Source: Acinetobacter defluvii
GTDB taxonomy: Bacteria; Pseudomonadota; Gammaproteobacteria; Pseudomonadales; Moraxellaceae
Direction of reading: 5' to 3'
DNA length: 64,000 bases
NCBI RefSeq assembly: GCF_001704615.3
Contig: NZ_CP029397.2
Location: forward strand, 124,001-188,000
Shown: positions 39,229-48,465 of the stretch, in pieces
How positions within the stretch are numbered: position 1 is the stretch's first letter
How the letters are laid out: each line of letters opens with the position of its first letter
Notes under the pieces: generated by a model
What the model was told of the DNA's origin: nothing
What the model saw: the letters and a program-made list of their open reading frames with translations, nothing else
Database searches by the model: none
Made by a program: the position numbers and the translations under genes

Positions 39229-39824
39229 ATCTGATATTTTTACCCGGTGCTTCGGGAAGTACAGATTTTTGGCAACCTGTGAAGCAGCTTTTACCCAACC
39301 ATTTAAAAAAATCAGTTCTTGCTTATCCGAGTTTTGGTGGTCATCCTGATCATGCAGAAATACAAAGCTTTGAAGATTTACAAGCATATGTACTGAAACA
39401 CATTCAGCAGCCTAGTGTTCTCGTTGCACAGTCAATGGGCGGGATTTTTGCTGTGCAAGCTGCTTTACAAAAACCTGATTTGGTTCAAGCTTTGGTATTG
39501 GTGGTGACATCAGGTGGTATTGATTTAAGTTCTTTTGCTGTAGCAGATTGGCGAGAGGATTACCAACTGAGTTTTACTGTACCAGAATGGTTTGTAGCAC
39601 ATCGTTCAGATTTGACTGAACAACTTAACCATATTCAATGTCCGGTATTATTGATTTGGGGAAACAGCGATCCGATTAGTCCTGTTGCTGTAGGTCAATA
39701 TTTACAACAAAAAATGCCAAATGCTGCATTATTTGTGGTTGAAGAAGGACAGCATGATTTGGCAAATGTTCATGCGGATCAAGTTTCAGCATTGATTTTA
39801 GATTTTATTGAAAAGATTAAATAG
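39225..39824 (+). CDS. Alpha/beta hydrolase (RBBP9/YdeN or AB-hydrolase type)
   Basis: A 199-residue hydrolase. The nucleophile elbow is VAQSMGGIFAVQ. The acid and His are in LIWGNSDPISP and EEGQHDLANVH. It overlaps the GST gene by 4 bases. No signal peptide. Confidence 0.82.
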   Translation: MNLIFLPGASGSTDFWQPVKQLLPNHLKKSVLAYPSFGGHPDHAEIQSFEDLQAYVLKHIQQPSVLVAQSMGGIFAVQAALQKPDLVQALVLVVTSGGIDLSSFAVADWREDYQLSFTVPEWFVAHRSDLTEQLNHIQCPVLLIWGNSDPISPVAVGQYLQQKMPNAALFVVEEGQHDLANVHADQVSALILDFIEKIK

Positions 39825-39860
39825 AAAATGCCCAATCAGTATTGAGCATTTTGAATTTCA
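39825..39860 (+). terminator. Terminator of the GST-hydrolase pair
   Basis: AAAATGC-CAAT and ATTG-GCATTTT pair with a mismatched bulge around CAGT, followed by T residues. It lies between convergent genes. Confidence 0.65.
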
Positions 39861-39884
39861 CCTCATGGCAAAAATATATTAACT

Positions 39885-40652
39885 TTAAGCTAAGCAATCT
39901 TGTTTAGACACTAAATCTGGGCAACCCAATGGATTGAGTGCACATTTTAAATCTTCTATTTGTTCTTGGGTTACATAACCTTTAGATTTTAAATACTCTG
40001 CCACACGGTCATCACGTAGGCTTAGGAAAGCAGCATCATAAACTTCAAGGTCTACAAAAAGCGCAGCCGTTTCTAGACTATTAAAACGATCAAGGAAAAT
40101 ATCATCGCCATACATTAAAAACACATGGTCATAAGCTGCATGGGTATCAACATTTAAACGCTGTGCCAATGTAGTTGGTGAGGTTTTCACAAAAAGCAAA
40201 TCAGATAATTCATCGAACTGCGTAAGATCAAGTACATCTGCACCAGTTTTAACTTTACCTAACCATGCTTTAAACACCAGTACGGCACCGCCACGTAACA
40301 ACATACTCCAAATTTGATGACGGGTTTCATCATCCAAAGATTTACATTCATCTTTTAGCTCTTGAATCAGTAATTCTTCTTGTTGCGCAATCTTGTCAAA
40401 TAAACCTAAACCTTGGGGTTGATAGGCAATCGGGGAGAATACATCAAACTTCAGATCTTCAAACACTTTGAGTGCTAAAGGTACTGCGGTTTGATAGAGC
40501 GCATTTAAGGCATGTAACTGTGCATCATCAAGTTTGCTCTGTGGGAAAACTGCTGTCCAGTCAATTTCAGGCAATATCGCATTAACACCATATTGACGGT
40601 GGAATTGTTGGGTTTGGTGAATACCGTGAGGAACTGCTTCTGAAATATTCAT
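39885..40652 (-). CDS. Conserved protein of unknown function
   Basis: A 255-residue cytoplasmic protein without signal peptide or membrane helices. Segments rich in Asp, Leu and Phe (FDVFSPIAYQPQGLG; DDETRHQIWSMLLRGG) suggest a helical fold. I do not recognise the family. The C-terminus has cysteines (KCALNPLGCPDLVSKQDC). The ATG is preceded by AGGAG. Confidence 0.75.
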   Translation of the reverse strand: MNISEAVPHGIHQTQQFHRQYGVNAILPEIDWTAVFPQSKLDDAQLHALNALYQTAVPLALKVFEDLKFDVFSPIAYQPQGLGLFDKIAQQEELLIQELKDECKSLDDETRHQIWSMLLRGGAVLVFKAWLGKVKTGADVLDLTQFDELSDLLFVKTSPTTLAQRLNVDTHAAYDHVFLMYGDDIFLDRFNSLETAALFVDLEVYDAAFLSLRDDRVAEYLKSKGYVTQEQIEDLKCALNPLGCPDLVSKQDCLA

Positions 40653-40970
40653 GGAAAACTCCTATTTATAAAATTTTGTGTTTGCATCATTCCTAATGCA
40701 AATTTATCTAACCAATATTTAGGATTTATGATTTATCTAAGATGCAATAGGAATAAGACTAAAGTATTAGATGTGGTTTTATTGGTTTTATATTGATTTA
40801 AATCAGGTATTTGAATAATTGTAACTAAGTGTACAAGTGTATAGTAATAAATTTGATTGAATTTGCCATAGAAAACAGCATGTTGAATTTTTTGGTCAAT
40901 AGATGTTGCCTAAATCATCAATTTTTTGATCACTTTTGCCTAAATGTGCTAAAAATGTGGTCATTTCACT
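40653..40970. other. AT-rich gap
   Basis: Upstream region of the unknown gene at 40652 and downstream of the crbS terminator. I see no gene here. A 113-codon plus-strand frame over this area lacks features of a gene. Confidence 0.4.
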
Positions 40971-41005
40971 TAAAAAAAGCGCTTAAAAATTTATTTTTAA
41001 GCGCT
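40971..41005 (-). terminator. Terminator of crbS
   Basis: On the minus strand AGCGCTTAAAAAT and ATTTTTAAGCGCT form a 13-bp stem with a 2-base loop, followed by a T-run, about 40 bases after the crbS stop. Confidence 0.93.
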
Positions 41006-41045
41006 ATAAATGTATCAAAACATATTTTCAAAAAGTTTAAAAAGG

Positions 41046-44000
41046 CTATTTTGAGATTTTTAAACCTGATAGCCATGAACGTAATGAAGCAGGTTTTAGT
41101 GGTTTTTTCAACAAGACAATATTTAGGTCTTTTAAATGTTGTGGCAGTTCAGGGTCAGAGTCTGCGGTAATCAATGCCACAGGTACATTTTCCTGACGAT
41201 TTTCTATAATAAAATCTAGCCCAATTTTATGGTCATTTAAATGTTGATCGACTAACCATACTTGGATATTTTCCTGTTGAATGATCTCTAAAGCTTGTTC
41301 AGGCTCAGTGGCTTTAAAGACTTGATAGCCCCATTTGGTCAGTAAGGTATTCATACCTTCTAAAATGGTTTCATCATTATCCAAACATAAAATCTTATAG
41401 GCTTTGGTACGCAATGGTACAGCTTGTACAGGTGTGGCGATCACTTTGGGCGCATCAACAATCGGTACTTCGATCATGAAGCATGAGCCTTTTCCGAGTT
41501 CAGAGTAAACATGAACAGGATAACCGAGTAAGCTGGTCATCCGTTGCACAATGGCTAAGCCAAGTCCTAAACCTTGTTCACCCCACGGTGACGTATGTCC
41601 ACATCGTTCAAACTCTTGGAACAGTTTAATGCGTTGTTCTTCTGCAATGCCTGGACCTGTATCCCAGACCCCAATGCGAATATGTTTGCTATGCGCTGCA
41701 GAACGTAATACACCCACCACAACACGACCTTTGGCAGTATAACGTAAAGCATTACTGACAAAGTTTTGAATAATACGACGAATCCATTGTGGATCCGTGT
41801 CAATCCAAAACTGTGCATCATGTACTACCAGTTTGATATTGCGCTGTGCTGCGATGGATTTGAATTGCAGTTCCAAGTCACTGAGTAAATCATGCAATGG
41901 ATAAATTTGCCGTTTCGGTTGAATCGTTCCGCCTTCTAAACGGGCAATGTCCAAAAGTGCAGAAAGCATACTTTCAGCACCATGCAAGGCACGATCAAGT
42001 TGTTGTAATGTTTTACGATCCTCATCTGTTTGTACACTTTGCTCAAGGGCGGTACTGAATAAACGTGCAGCATGCATCGGCTGTAACAAGTCATGACTGG
42101 CTGCGGCAATGAAGCGACTTTTTGACATATTGGCTTTGTCGGCTTGCTCTCGTGCCAATTGTTGCTCTGCAAGCGCGTTTGCCAATTGTTGCGTACGGTC
42201 AGAAACGCGAGCCTCAAGCACAGCTTCATTTTCACGGAATGCCGTAATATCGGCAAAGGTTGTCACAAAACCACCGCCTTCGATTGGATTACCTCGCATT
42301 TGAATCACACGACCATCTTTACGAATCCGCTCGAACTCATGTGCGCTACCGACTTTCATCCAGTGAATACGTTTTCGTACATGTTCTTCGATTGAGCCTG
42401 GACCACATTCTCCGCGTTCAGCGTTATAACGAATCAAATCGGCAATTGGACAACCGACATAGACCAAATCTTTTGGATAATCAAAAAGTTTTAGATATTG
42501 ATTATTCCAAGCCACCAAACACATATTTTCATCGACTACACTGACACCTTGCGTCATGTGGTCGATCATGGTCATGATCAGGTTTTGGTTGAAGCGTTGC
42601 CATTGTGAGGCTTGATCCAGAATATTGGCAACTTGTCCTAAGGCTAAGCCGTTATTGACCATTGCTGTGGTAAGCAAGGTACGGGCGGAGGCTGCACCAA
42701 TCGTACCTGCTAAGTACTGCTCGGTGAAACGCCACCACATGCCATTGGCACTGCTATTTTCATTCAGTACCACATTATTCATGATACAAAATTGGCGAAA
42801 AGCCTGAATGGTTGGCCCTTCGCCTGTAATACGCTTGGCTAATGCAATCAAATCTCCTACTTTTAATCGTGCTACATCGTGATTTAAATAACTGATGTCA
42901 GTTGAGGTGCTTTGGGCAGGCAAAGGTTTAGTTTCATAATAGAAGAAACTTTCTGCCTGAATTTGTTCAGCAACAGATGGACGGTAAATCCGAGAAACCC
43001 AAATATATAGAGTAATATTTAAGCCTAATGCCCATGTCACACCATGTGTCAGTGGGGCAAATGATTCAAAGCCAAACAATGCCTCAGGACGTAACCATTG
43101 AATATTGAATGGTCCATGCATTAAAAACTGCTGGGCAAACTGACTATATTCTGTAGGTAAACTACGTAATACCGTCGGCAAAAGCAGAGTATATGTCCAT
43201 AAAATAAAGCCAACCACCAAGCCTGCATACACGCCTTGACGACTACCCCCACGCCAGTACAAACCACCAATCAAAGCAGGTGAAAATTGCGCAACTGCAC
43301 TAAAGGCAAGTAAACCAAAAGTGGACAATTGATCAATATCATTAAAAAAATGGAAAAATAAAAAGCCCAAAAACATGACCGCAAGAATACAAATACGGCG
43401 TGTAAATTTTAGGACTTGAGGTAAGCGTTTGTCATGACGCGAAAGCAGATTCAAGCGCCAAAGCGCAGGCATAATTAAGTCATTGCTCAGCATGATCGAC
43501 AGGGCAACCGAAGATACCAATAACATTCCTGTGGAAGCAGAAAAGCCGCCTAAAAATGCCAATAATGTCAGCCAATCCTGTCCATAACTTAAAGGCAGCG
43601 AAAGCACAGCAACATCGGGAATACTTAAATAAGCAGGTGCTGCATGTAAGGCCCAACTGGCAATGGGAATAATTGCAATAATGGTTAAAATTAAATAAGT
43701 TGCAAACCAACGCCGTGCACCACGAATATGTTTTTCATCACGTAACTCAACCACTGCAACGTGGAATTGGCGAGGTAAACAAATAATTGCTAAAGCCGCA
43801 AGTAAGGTCTGAATCCAAAATGTTTCAGGCACGCCAAACAACTGTACTTCATGGAAAGTTTTCGTCACATCTTTAGAAATTTGTATTAAATTAGCTGGAT
43901 TTTCAAAGATAAAAAAGAAAGCAACACAGAGTAAAGCAAAGAGTTTGACGAAAGACTCAAATGCTACAGCGAGCATCAAACCGCCATGTTGTTCCGTATT

Positions 44001-44537
44001 GGCGATTTGTCGTGTACCAAACATCATGGCTAAAATGGCAAGTACAGCAGTTAAGCCGAGGACACCATTGGTAGTGGTAGAAATGACCTGCGTATTATGT
44101 TCCAGCATGACTGAAGCACTAAGAGCAATAGCACGTAACTGTAGGGCTAAATAGGGAATAATGGCGATGACAGCAAGAATAGTTACTAAGGATGCCAACG
44201 TACCGCTTTTGCCATAACGTGCGGCAACAAAGTCAGCAATCGAGGAGATCGCATGGTGCTGACGTACTCGACCTAAACGTCGCCAAATGTCATAGCCTAA
44301 ACCGACAAAAAGGAGTGGCCCTAAATAGATCGGAAGGAAAATAATGCCTTCACGAACGGCTGCACCTGTTGCGCCATAAAATGTCCAAGAAGAACAATAC
44401 ACACCTAATGTTAGACTAAAGAGAAGCATTCGCCCTCTTGTGCTCAAACGACTCGCATGTTTTTCGCCAAAGAATGCACAGGCAAATAAAATTATGATGT
44501 AAAGGGCGAGAACCCCAATAATCAACCAACTATTCAT
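41046..44537 (-). CDS. crbS: Hybrid sensor histidine kinase, CrbS/MxtR type (SSS-PAS-HisKA-HATPase-REC)
   Basis: A 1163-residue membrane kinase. Residues 1-500 are a sodium:solute-symporter-like module with about 13 helices (AARYGKSGTLASLVTILA; GFSASTGMLLVSSVAL). A PAS region follows (about 640-760). The HisKA phosphoacceptor is in AASHDLLQPMHAARLF near residue 813, then NFVSNALRYT and DTGPGIAEEQR of the ATPase. The C-terminal receiver has the phospho-Asp in VWLVDQHLND near residue 1097. CrbS/MxtR senses acetate-linked signals and with CrbR controls acs and actP. Divergence from DUF485-actP supports this. No CrbR gene is in the window. Confidence 0.88.
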   Translation of the reverse strand: MNSWLIIGVLALYIIILFACAFFGEKHASRLSTRGRMLLFSLTLGVYCSSWTFYGATGAAVREGIIFLPIYLGPLLFVGLGYDIWRRLGRVRQHHAISSIADFVAARYGKSGTLASLVTILAVIAIIPYLALQLRAIALSASVMLEHNTQVISTTTNGVLGLTAVLAILAMMFGTRQIANTEQHGGLMLAVAFESFVKLFALLCVAFFFIFENPANLIQISKDVTKTFHEVQLFGVPETFWIQTLLAALAIICLPRQFHVAVVELRDEKHIRGARRWFATYLILTIIAIIPIASWALHAAPAYLSIPDVAVLSLPLSYGQDWLTLLAFLGGFSASTGMLLVSSVALSIMLSNDLIMPALWRLNLLSRHDKRLPQVLKFTRRICILAVMFLGFLFFHFFNDIDQLSTFGLLAFSAVAQFSPALIGGLYWRGGSRQGVYAGLVVGFILWTYTLLLPTVLRSLPTEYSQFAQQFLMHGPFNIQWLRPEALFGFESFAPLTHGVTWALGLNITLYIWVSRIYRPSVAEQIQAESFFYYETKPLPAQSTSTDISYLNHDVARLKVGDLIALAKRITGEGPTIQAFRQFCIMNNVVLNENSSANGMWWRFTEQYLAGTIGAASARTLLTTAMVNNGLALGQVANILDQASQWQRFNQNLIMTMIDHMTQGVSVVDENMCLVAWNNQYLKLFDYPKDLVYVGCPIADLIRYNAERGECGPGSIEEHVRKRIHWMKVGSAHEFERIRKDGRVIQMRGNPIEGGGFVTTFADITAFRENEAVLEARVSDRTQQLANALAEQQLAREQADKANMSKSRFIAAASHDLLQPMHAARLFSTALEQSVQTDEDRKTLQQLDRALHGAESMLSALLDIARLEGGTIQPKRQIYPLHDLLSDLELQFKSIAAQRNIKLVVHDAQFWIDTDPQWIRRIIQNFVSNALRYTAKGRVVVGVLRSAAHSKHIRIGVWDTGPGIAEEQRIKLFQEFERCGHTSPWGEQGLGLGLAIVQRMTSLLGYPVHVYSELGKGSCFMIEVPIVDAPKVIATPVQAVPLRTKAYKILCLDNDETILEGMNTLLTKWGYQVFKATEPEQALEIIQQENIQVWLVDQHLNDHKIGLDFIIENRQENVPVALITADSDPELPQHLKDLNIVLLKKPLKPASLRSWLSGLKISK

Positions 44538-44722
44538 AGCGACTACAGTTTAAAAATCTGCCCTTATGATAGCGCATCCATGAATAGTCATACTCATTCC
44601 GTTCAAAATTTAACGACCAAAGTCTAAGTTACGTTTTGCCATAAGATTGTTAATTTTAGCTCATCAAAATAATGATTAAAAATTGCAATCAGTGGACTGG
44701 TGGCAAATCAAGGAGCAAGATT

Positions 44723-45058
44723 ATGGATGAGAGACAGGTAGAGGCGATTCTACAAAATCCAAAATTCAAAGAAATGGTGGCTAAGAAAAGAAATTTAAGC
44801 TGGACGTTAACTGCAATCATGTTGTTTGTTTATGTTGGTTTTATGCTTTTGGTTGGCTATAACAAAGAGTTTCTATTAACCCCTGTGTCACCAGGTGGTG
44901 TGACGACTTGGGGGATTCCTTTAGGCTTGGGTATTATCGTTTTATCTTTTCTTCTGTGTGGTGTGTATTCGTACATTGCCAATAACAAGCTTGATCAATT
45001 AAATGAAGAAGCAATGCGTGAAGTAGAGGCAATTGCCCACGAAAAAGGACTACACTAA
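44723..45058 (+). CDS. DUF485 membrane protein (YjcH-like)
   Basis: A 111-residue protein with two membrane helices ([36 protein letters not shown]) and a charged C-terminus. DUF485 genes accompany actP in many proteobacteria. AAGGAG 7 bases before ATG 44723 sets the start, 17 codons inside a longer frame. The stop is one base before the ATG of actP. Confidence 0.9.
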   Translation: MDERQVEAILQNPKFKEMVAKKRNLSWTLTAIMLFVYVGFMLLVGYNKEFLLTPVSPGGVTTWGIPLGLGIIVLSFLLCGVYSYIANNKLDQLNEEAMREVEAIAHEKGLH

Positions 45059-45059
45059 G

Positions 45060-46778
45060 ATGAAGAAATGGAATTCTTTCAAAGCTAAAGCTGCGCTTGC
45101 ATCAACTGCGTTGCTTTCTACTGTTGCTCAGGCTGGTCCAGACTTAGGTGCTGCAGAACAACAAGCTACTAACTGGCATGCGATTATCATGTTTGCCATT
45201 TTTGTGGGTTTAACCTTATTCATCACTAAATGGGCAGCAAAACAAACCACCAATACTGCTGATTTCTATACTGCAGGTGGTGGTATCTCAGGTTTTCAAA
45301 ACGGTTTAGCGATCGCAGGTGACTATATGTCAGCCGCATCGTTCTTGGGTATTTCTGCAATGGTGTTTAGTTCAGGCTTTGATGGCTTGTTGTATTCACT
45401 GGGTTTCATGGTGGGTTGGCCAGTCGTATTGTTCTTGGTTGCTGAACGTTTACGTAACTTAGGTAAGTTTAACTTATCTGATGTAGTGTCGTTTCGCCTA
45501 GAAGAAAAGCCTGTCCGTACATTGGCTGCAGTCAGTTCTTTAGTGGTTGTTGCATTCTATTTGATCGCACAAATGGTCGGTGCAGGGCAGCTGATCAAAC
45601 TTCTCTTTGGTTTGAACTATAATATTGCTGTAGTAATCGTAGGTCTTCTGATGATGGCATACGTAATCTTCGGTGGTATGTTGGCAACGACTTGGGTACA
45701 GATCATTAAAGCAGTCATGTTGCTTTCTGGTGCAACATTCATGGCATTTATGGTCATGAAAGCTGTTGGCTTTAGTTTTGCTGAAATGTTTAACCAGTCG
45801 ATCCAAGTATTCTCTAAAGTACATGACGTTAGCTTTGAAAAAGCAGCTGAAATCATGGGACCAGGCAGTTTAGCGAAAAATCCACTAGATGCTTTATCTC
45901 TTGGTTTAGCATTGATGTTCGGTACAGCAGGTTTACCACATATTCTAATGCGTTTCTTTACAGTGAAAGATGCTAAAGAAGCACGTAAGTCAGTGGTGGT
46001 AGCAACAGGTTTCATTGGGTATTTCTACTTACTTACATTCATCATTGGGTTTGGTGCGATTCTTTTCGTTTCAAACAATCCACAGTTCATTGATGTTGCA
46101 AAAATGGCAGTCACTGGCAAATTAGAACTTGTTGGTGGTAATAACATGGCGGCGGTTCACTTGTCTGACGCAGTAGGCGGTGACTTGTTCATGGGCTTTA
46201 TTTCAGCAGTAGCATTCGCAACAATTCTTGCAGTAGTGGCAGGTTTAACATTGTCTGGTGCATCTGCAATTTCTCATGACTTGTATGCCAACGTATTGAA
46301 AAAAGGTCAAACAACCCCTGAATCTGAACTTCGTATGTCTAAAATCGCAACTTTAGGTCTTGCGATCTTTGCAATGATCTTAGGTATTTTGTTCGAAAAA
46401 CAAAACGTTGCATTTATGGTCGGTTTAGCATTCTCTGTCGCAGCGTGTGCAAATTTCCCAGTGCTTGTACTTTCAATGTTCTGGAAAGGTTTAACAACTC
46501 GTGGTGCAGTAATTGGTGGTGTTGTTGGTCTCGTAACAGCAGTGACATTAATTATCTTATCTAAAGCGGTTTGGGTAGATACTTTGGGTATTTCTGATAC
46601 ACCAATCAACTCATTTAACGGTCCTGCAATCTTTGCAATGCCATTAGCATTCATCTGCTGCTGGTTGTTCTCAGTTACTGATAACTCACCACGTGCGCAA
46701 GCAGAACGTAAAGCATTTGATGCACAGTTTGTACGCTCACAGACAGGTATTGGTATTTCTGGTGCATCTGACCACTAA
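45060..46778 (+). CDS. actP: Cation:acetate symporter
   Basis: A 572-residue sodium:solute symporter with about 13 membrane helices, importing acetate. It begins with a cleavable-looking leader ([13 protein letters not shown]). [17 protein letters not shown] and [18 protein letters not shown] are signatures of the SSS family and of ActP. It is translationally coupled to DUF485 (TAAG then ATG). The kinase divergent to it is the likely regulator. Confidence 0.95.
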   Translation: MKKWNSFKAKAALASTALLSTVAQAGPDLGAAEQQATNWHAIIMFAIFVGLTLFITKWAAKQTTNTADFYTAGGGISGFQNGLAIAGDYMSAASFLGISAMVFSSGFDGLLYSLGFMVGWPVVLFLVAERLRNLGKFNLSDVVSFRLEEKPVRTLAAVSSLVVVAFYLIAQMVGAGQLIKLLFGLNYNIAVVIVGLLMMAYVIFGGMLATTWVQIIKAVMLLSGATFMAFMVMKAVGFSFAEMFNQSIQVFSKVHDVSFEKAAEIMGPGSLAKNPLDALSLGLALMFGTAGLPHILMRFFTVKDAKEARKSVVVATGFIGYFYLLTFIIGFGAILFVSNNPQFIDVAKMAVTGKLELVGGNNMAAVHLSDAVGGDLFMGFISAVAFATILAVVAGLTLSGASAISHDLYANVLKKGQTTPESELRMSKIATLGLAIFAMILGILFEKQNVAFMVGLAFSVAACANFPVLVLSMFWKGLTTRGAVIGGVVGLVTAVTLIILSKAVWVDTLGISDTPINSFNGPAIFAMPLAFICCWLFSVTDNSPRAQAERKAFDAQFVRSQTGIGISGASDH

Positions 46779-46837
46779 TATCAAATGGAATACTTCGTTC
46801 TAAAATAGCAAATAGGTCGACACTATTTTATTTAACC

Positions 46838-46872
46838 AAACGCCCAATGAGCTTCATTGGGCGTTTTGTATT
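46838..46872 (+). terminator. Terminator of actP
   Basis: AAACGCCCAATGA and TCATTGGGCGTTT around GCT, then a T-rich tail. Confidence 0.92.
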
Positions 46873-46930
46873 TTAAAGACTGATGTGGACGGCATGATGT
46901 GTGGCTGATAAAAACAGTAAGTTGAGATTT

Positions 46931-47035
46931 ATACCCCCAACTTTGTCGAAAGTTAGGCATTTTTGAGATTTTTACTCATTTTTCTGGGGGGGTAAAAAAT
47001 AAAGGATTGAAAATATACCCCCATTTATACCTCCA
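46931..47035. repeat. ATACCCCCA-type repeats (possible integrase arm sites)
   Basis: ATACCCCCA occurs at 46931-46939 and 47015-47023, with variant ATACCTCCA at 47027-47035 and an inverted, G-extended copy TGGGGGGGTA at 46985-46994. No gene is seen. Short repeats of this kind are typical of arm-type sites near island or phage attachment sites, but no integrase gene lies next to them here. Confidence 0.5.
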
Positions 47036-47082
47036 CATATACCTTGATTGCAATAGATTACCTGTCATTTCGTAGGCAACAA

Positions 47083-47114
47083 AAAAGGCTTAAACCTTTG
47101 CAGTTTAAGCCTTT
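47083..47114 (-). terminator. Minus-strand terminator at the island edge
   Basis: On the minus strand AAAGGCTTAAAC and GTTTAAGCCTTT form a 12-bp stem with a 7-base loop, followed by TTT. A further small stem (CCCGT/ACGGG) lies at 47121-47138. The gene it served is not present; it may have ended an RNA gene such as a tRNA. Confidence 0.7.
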
Positions 47115-47147
47115 CAGTACCCCGTTGGATGCTACGGGAAGCTAATT

Positions 47148-47165
47148 TGGCGGGAAAGAGGGAGT
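47148..47165 (-). other. tRNA-3'-end-like sequence, possible attachment-site core
   Basis: The minus strand reads ACTCCCTCTTTCCCGCCA, which resembles the T-arm, acceptor and CCA end of a serine-type tRNA. The acceptor spacing is one base short of canonical, and no tRNA body lies upstream. If it is an att core, the island extends from here to the right. Confidence 0.35.
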
Positions 47166-47221
47166 CATATTTAAAAAATAAGTTTATGATAAAAATAAAA
47201 TAAATAATTATTCATTTTATT

Positions 47222-47356
47222 TAATCCCCCAATCGTCCCCCATTTTATAAAAGTATTGATTTAAGACGCTATGGTAATAGTGAACCATTTAATAATTTGG
47301 TCGCTGCTGCTGTATTGGATGGATTTAAGCCCTATCAAACTGTTTTAGAAATCTAA
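47222..47356 (+). pseudogene. Possible remnant C-terminus of an unknown protein
   Basis: After an in-frame stop at about 47220 a frame without any start codon runs to TAA and has protein-like content, ending DGFKPYQTVLEI. I do not recognise the family. It looks like the 3' end of a gene cut off by the island boundary. Confidence 0.3.
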
Positions 47357-47364
47357 GAAAATAA

Positions 47365-47386
47365 AAGAAGGGCATTCAGCCCTTCG
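47365..47386 (-). terminator. Terminator for the minus-strand island genes
   Basis: GAAGGGC and GCCCTTC around 5 bases. On the minus strand it is followed by TTTTATTTT and lies just beyond the stop at 47390. Confidence 0.8.
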
Positions 47387-47389
47387 TCT

Positions 47390-48448
47390 TTATTTTTTGC
47401 TGTCACACTCTAGATATATGAATTTTGGTGATACGAATTCAGATTCATAATAGATATAGTTGTATTTTTCAACTTGTTGTCCAAAAATAACTTTCCATTT
47501 TTTTTCATTCATGCCGTCTGCGTCTTGAAGATCCATTGGGTAGTTGAATTCATGAATACTTAACGAAATATTGGAGGTTGGTGCAACAATCATATAATTC
47601 CCATTTCGTAATTGAATGCAATCTTTCATTGAAAGCTGTTCATGTTCAATATCTGTCGCAGAATATACATTTAAAACATAATTGTTTGATAAATTACGTT
47701 GTACGCAAAAAAATAAAGCCAAAATTTTAGATTGATGATTTTCATGAAATTTTTCAATCATATTTGAAATTTGTTTCACAAGTCCTTGCTCTACAAACTC
47801 TTTATCACGCAACTCACATTTCTCCATATTAAACGTATAGATAAAGTGATGAAGATTAAAACGTTGTTGAGTTTTAAACAGCTTTTTCATCACAGGTACA
47901 TTTGCTTTGCGTATTTCTTTGATTAACGTAATTCGTTTATCACGATCGTCAATTGCACTTTTACTGGTTGAATGGCTTTTCAATTCATATACGAATGCAT
48001 CTACAATAGGTTTTATCTGCTCAACATAATGTTCATTGTGTAATAGCATTGGATTAATAGGTCCATCTGAAACGTAACCCAAGTTTGTATATGCCTGATT
48101 TACAGCCTTTACACTCTGACTGACCTTGAAAGCAGGATGTTGTAATAGCGGAGTACTGATAGGGTAAATAGATTGCAAATAATAAAAAGCATGATCTGTA
48201 TGTGGGCTATTACTCACACAGTATTGGATAACGGTCTGAGCATTTTTTTTGGTTTTTCGCTTGAAAGGCTGATAGTAGGGATTGGTTACGATTTCTGAAA
48301 CTTTTTGCATAATGGATAGGTTAAACTCACCCCGACAAAAATAAGGTAAATTGGTGTTTTCTGTCGTATTGGTAGGTTGCATTAACATGTTCATAATGGT
48401 CTCGTTTTTTTCAAATATGGGTATTGTGCTCTCTAAGGTTGAGAGCAT
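47390..48448 (-). CDS. Unknown island protein downstream of the Gp2-like gene
   Basis: A 352-residue protein with no membrane helix. I do not recognise a domain. Family-free features are a C-terminal region with FNYPMDLQDADG and cysteines scattered. It lies 17 bases after the Gp2-like gene in the same operon. The first codons (from 48448) overlap a small hairpin GCTCTC/GAGAGC, so ATG 48394 (MNMLMQPTN) may be the true start. Confidence 0.6.
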   Translation of the reverse strand: MLSTLESTIPIFEKNETIMNMLMQPTNTTENTNLPYFCRGEFNLSIMQKVSEIVTNPYYQPFKRKTKKNAQTVIQYCVSNSPHTDHAFYYLQSIYPISTPLLQHPAFKVSQSVKAVNQAYTNLGYVSDGPINPMLLHNEHYVEQIKPIVDAFVYELKSHSTSKSAIDDRDKRITLIKEIRKANVPVMKKLFKTQQRFNLHHFIYTFNMEKCELRDKEFVEQGLVKQISNMIEKFHENHQSKILALFFCVQRNLSNNYVLNVYSATDIEHEQLSMKDCIQLRNGNYMIVAPTSNISLSIHEFNYPMDLQDADGMNEKKWKVIFGQQVEKYNYIYYESEFVSPKFIYLECDSKK

Positions 48449-48465
48449 CTGTGGGATGTTTTGAA

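Noticed and set aside
40829..41170. 113-codon plus-strand frame over the crbS 3' end
   Set aside because: It overlaps the crbS receiver domain and terminator and has no ribosome site or family.
47148..47165. A complete serine tRNA gene
   Set aside because: Only a 3'-end-like sequence is present and the acceptor spacing is one base short, so no tRNA gene is called.
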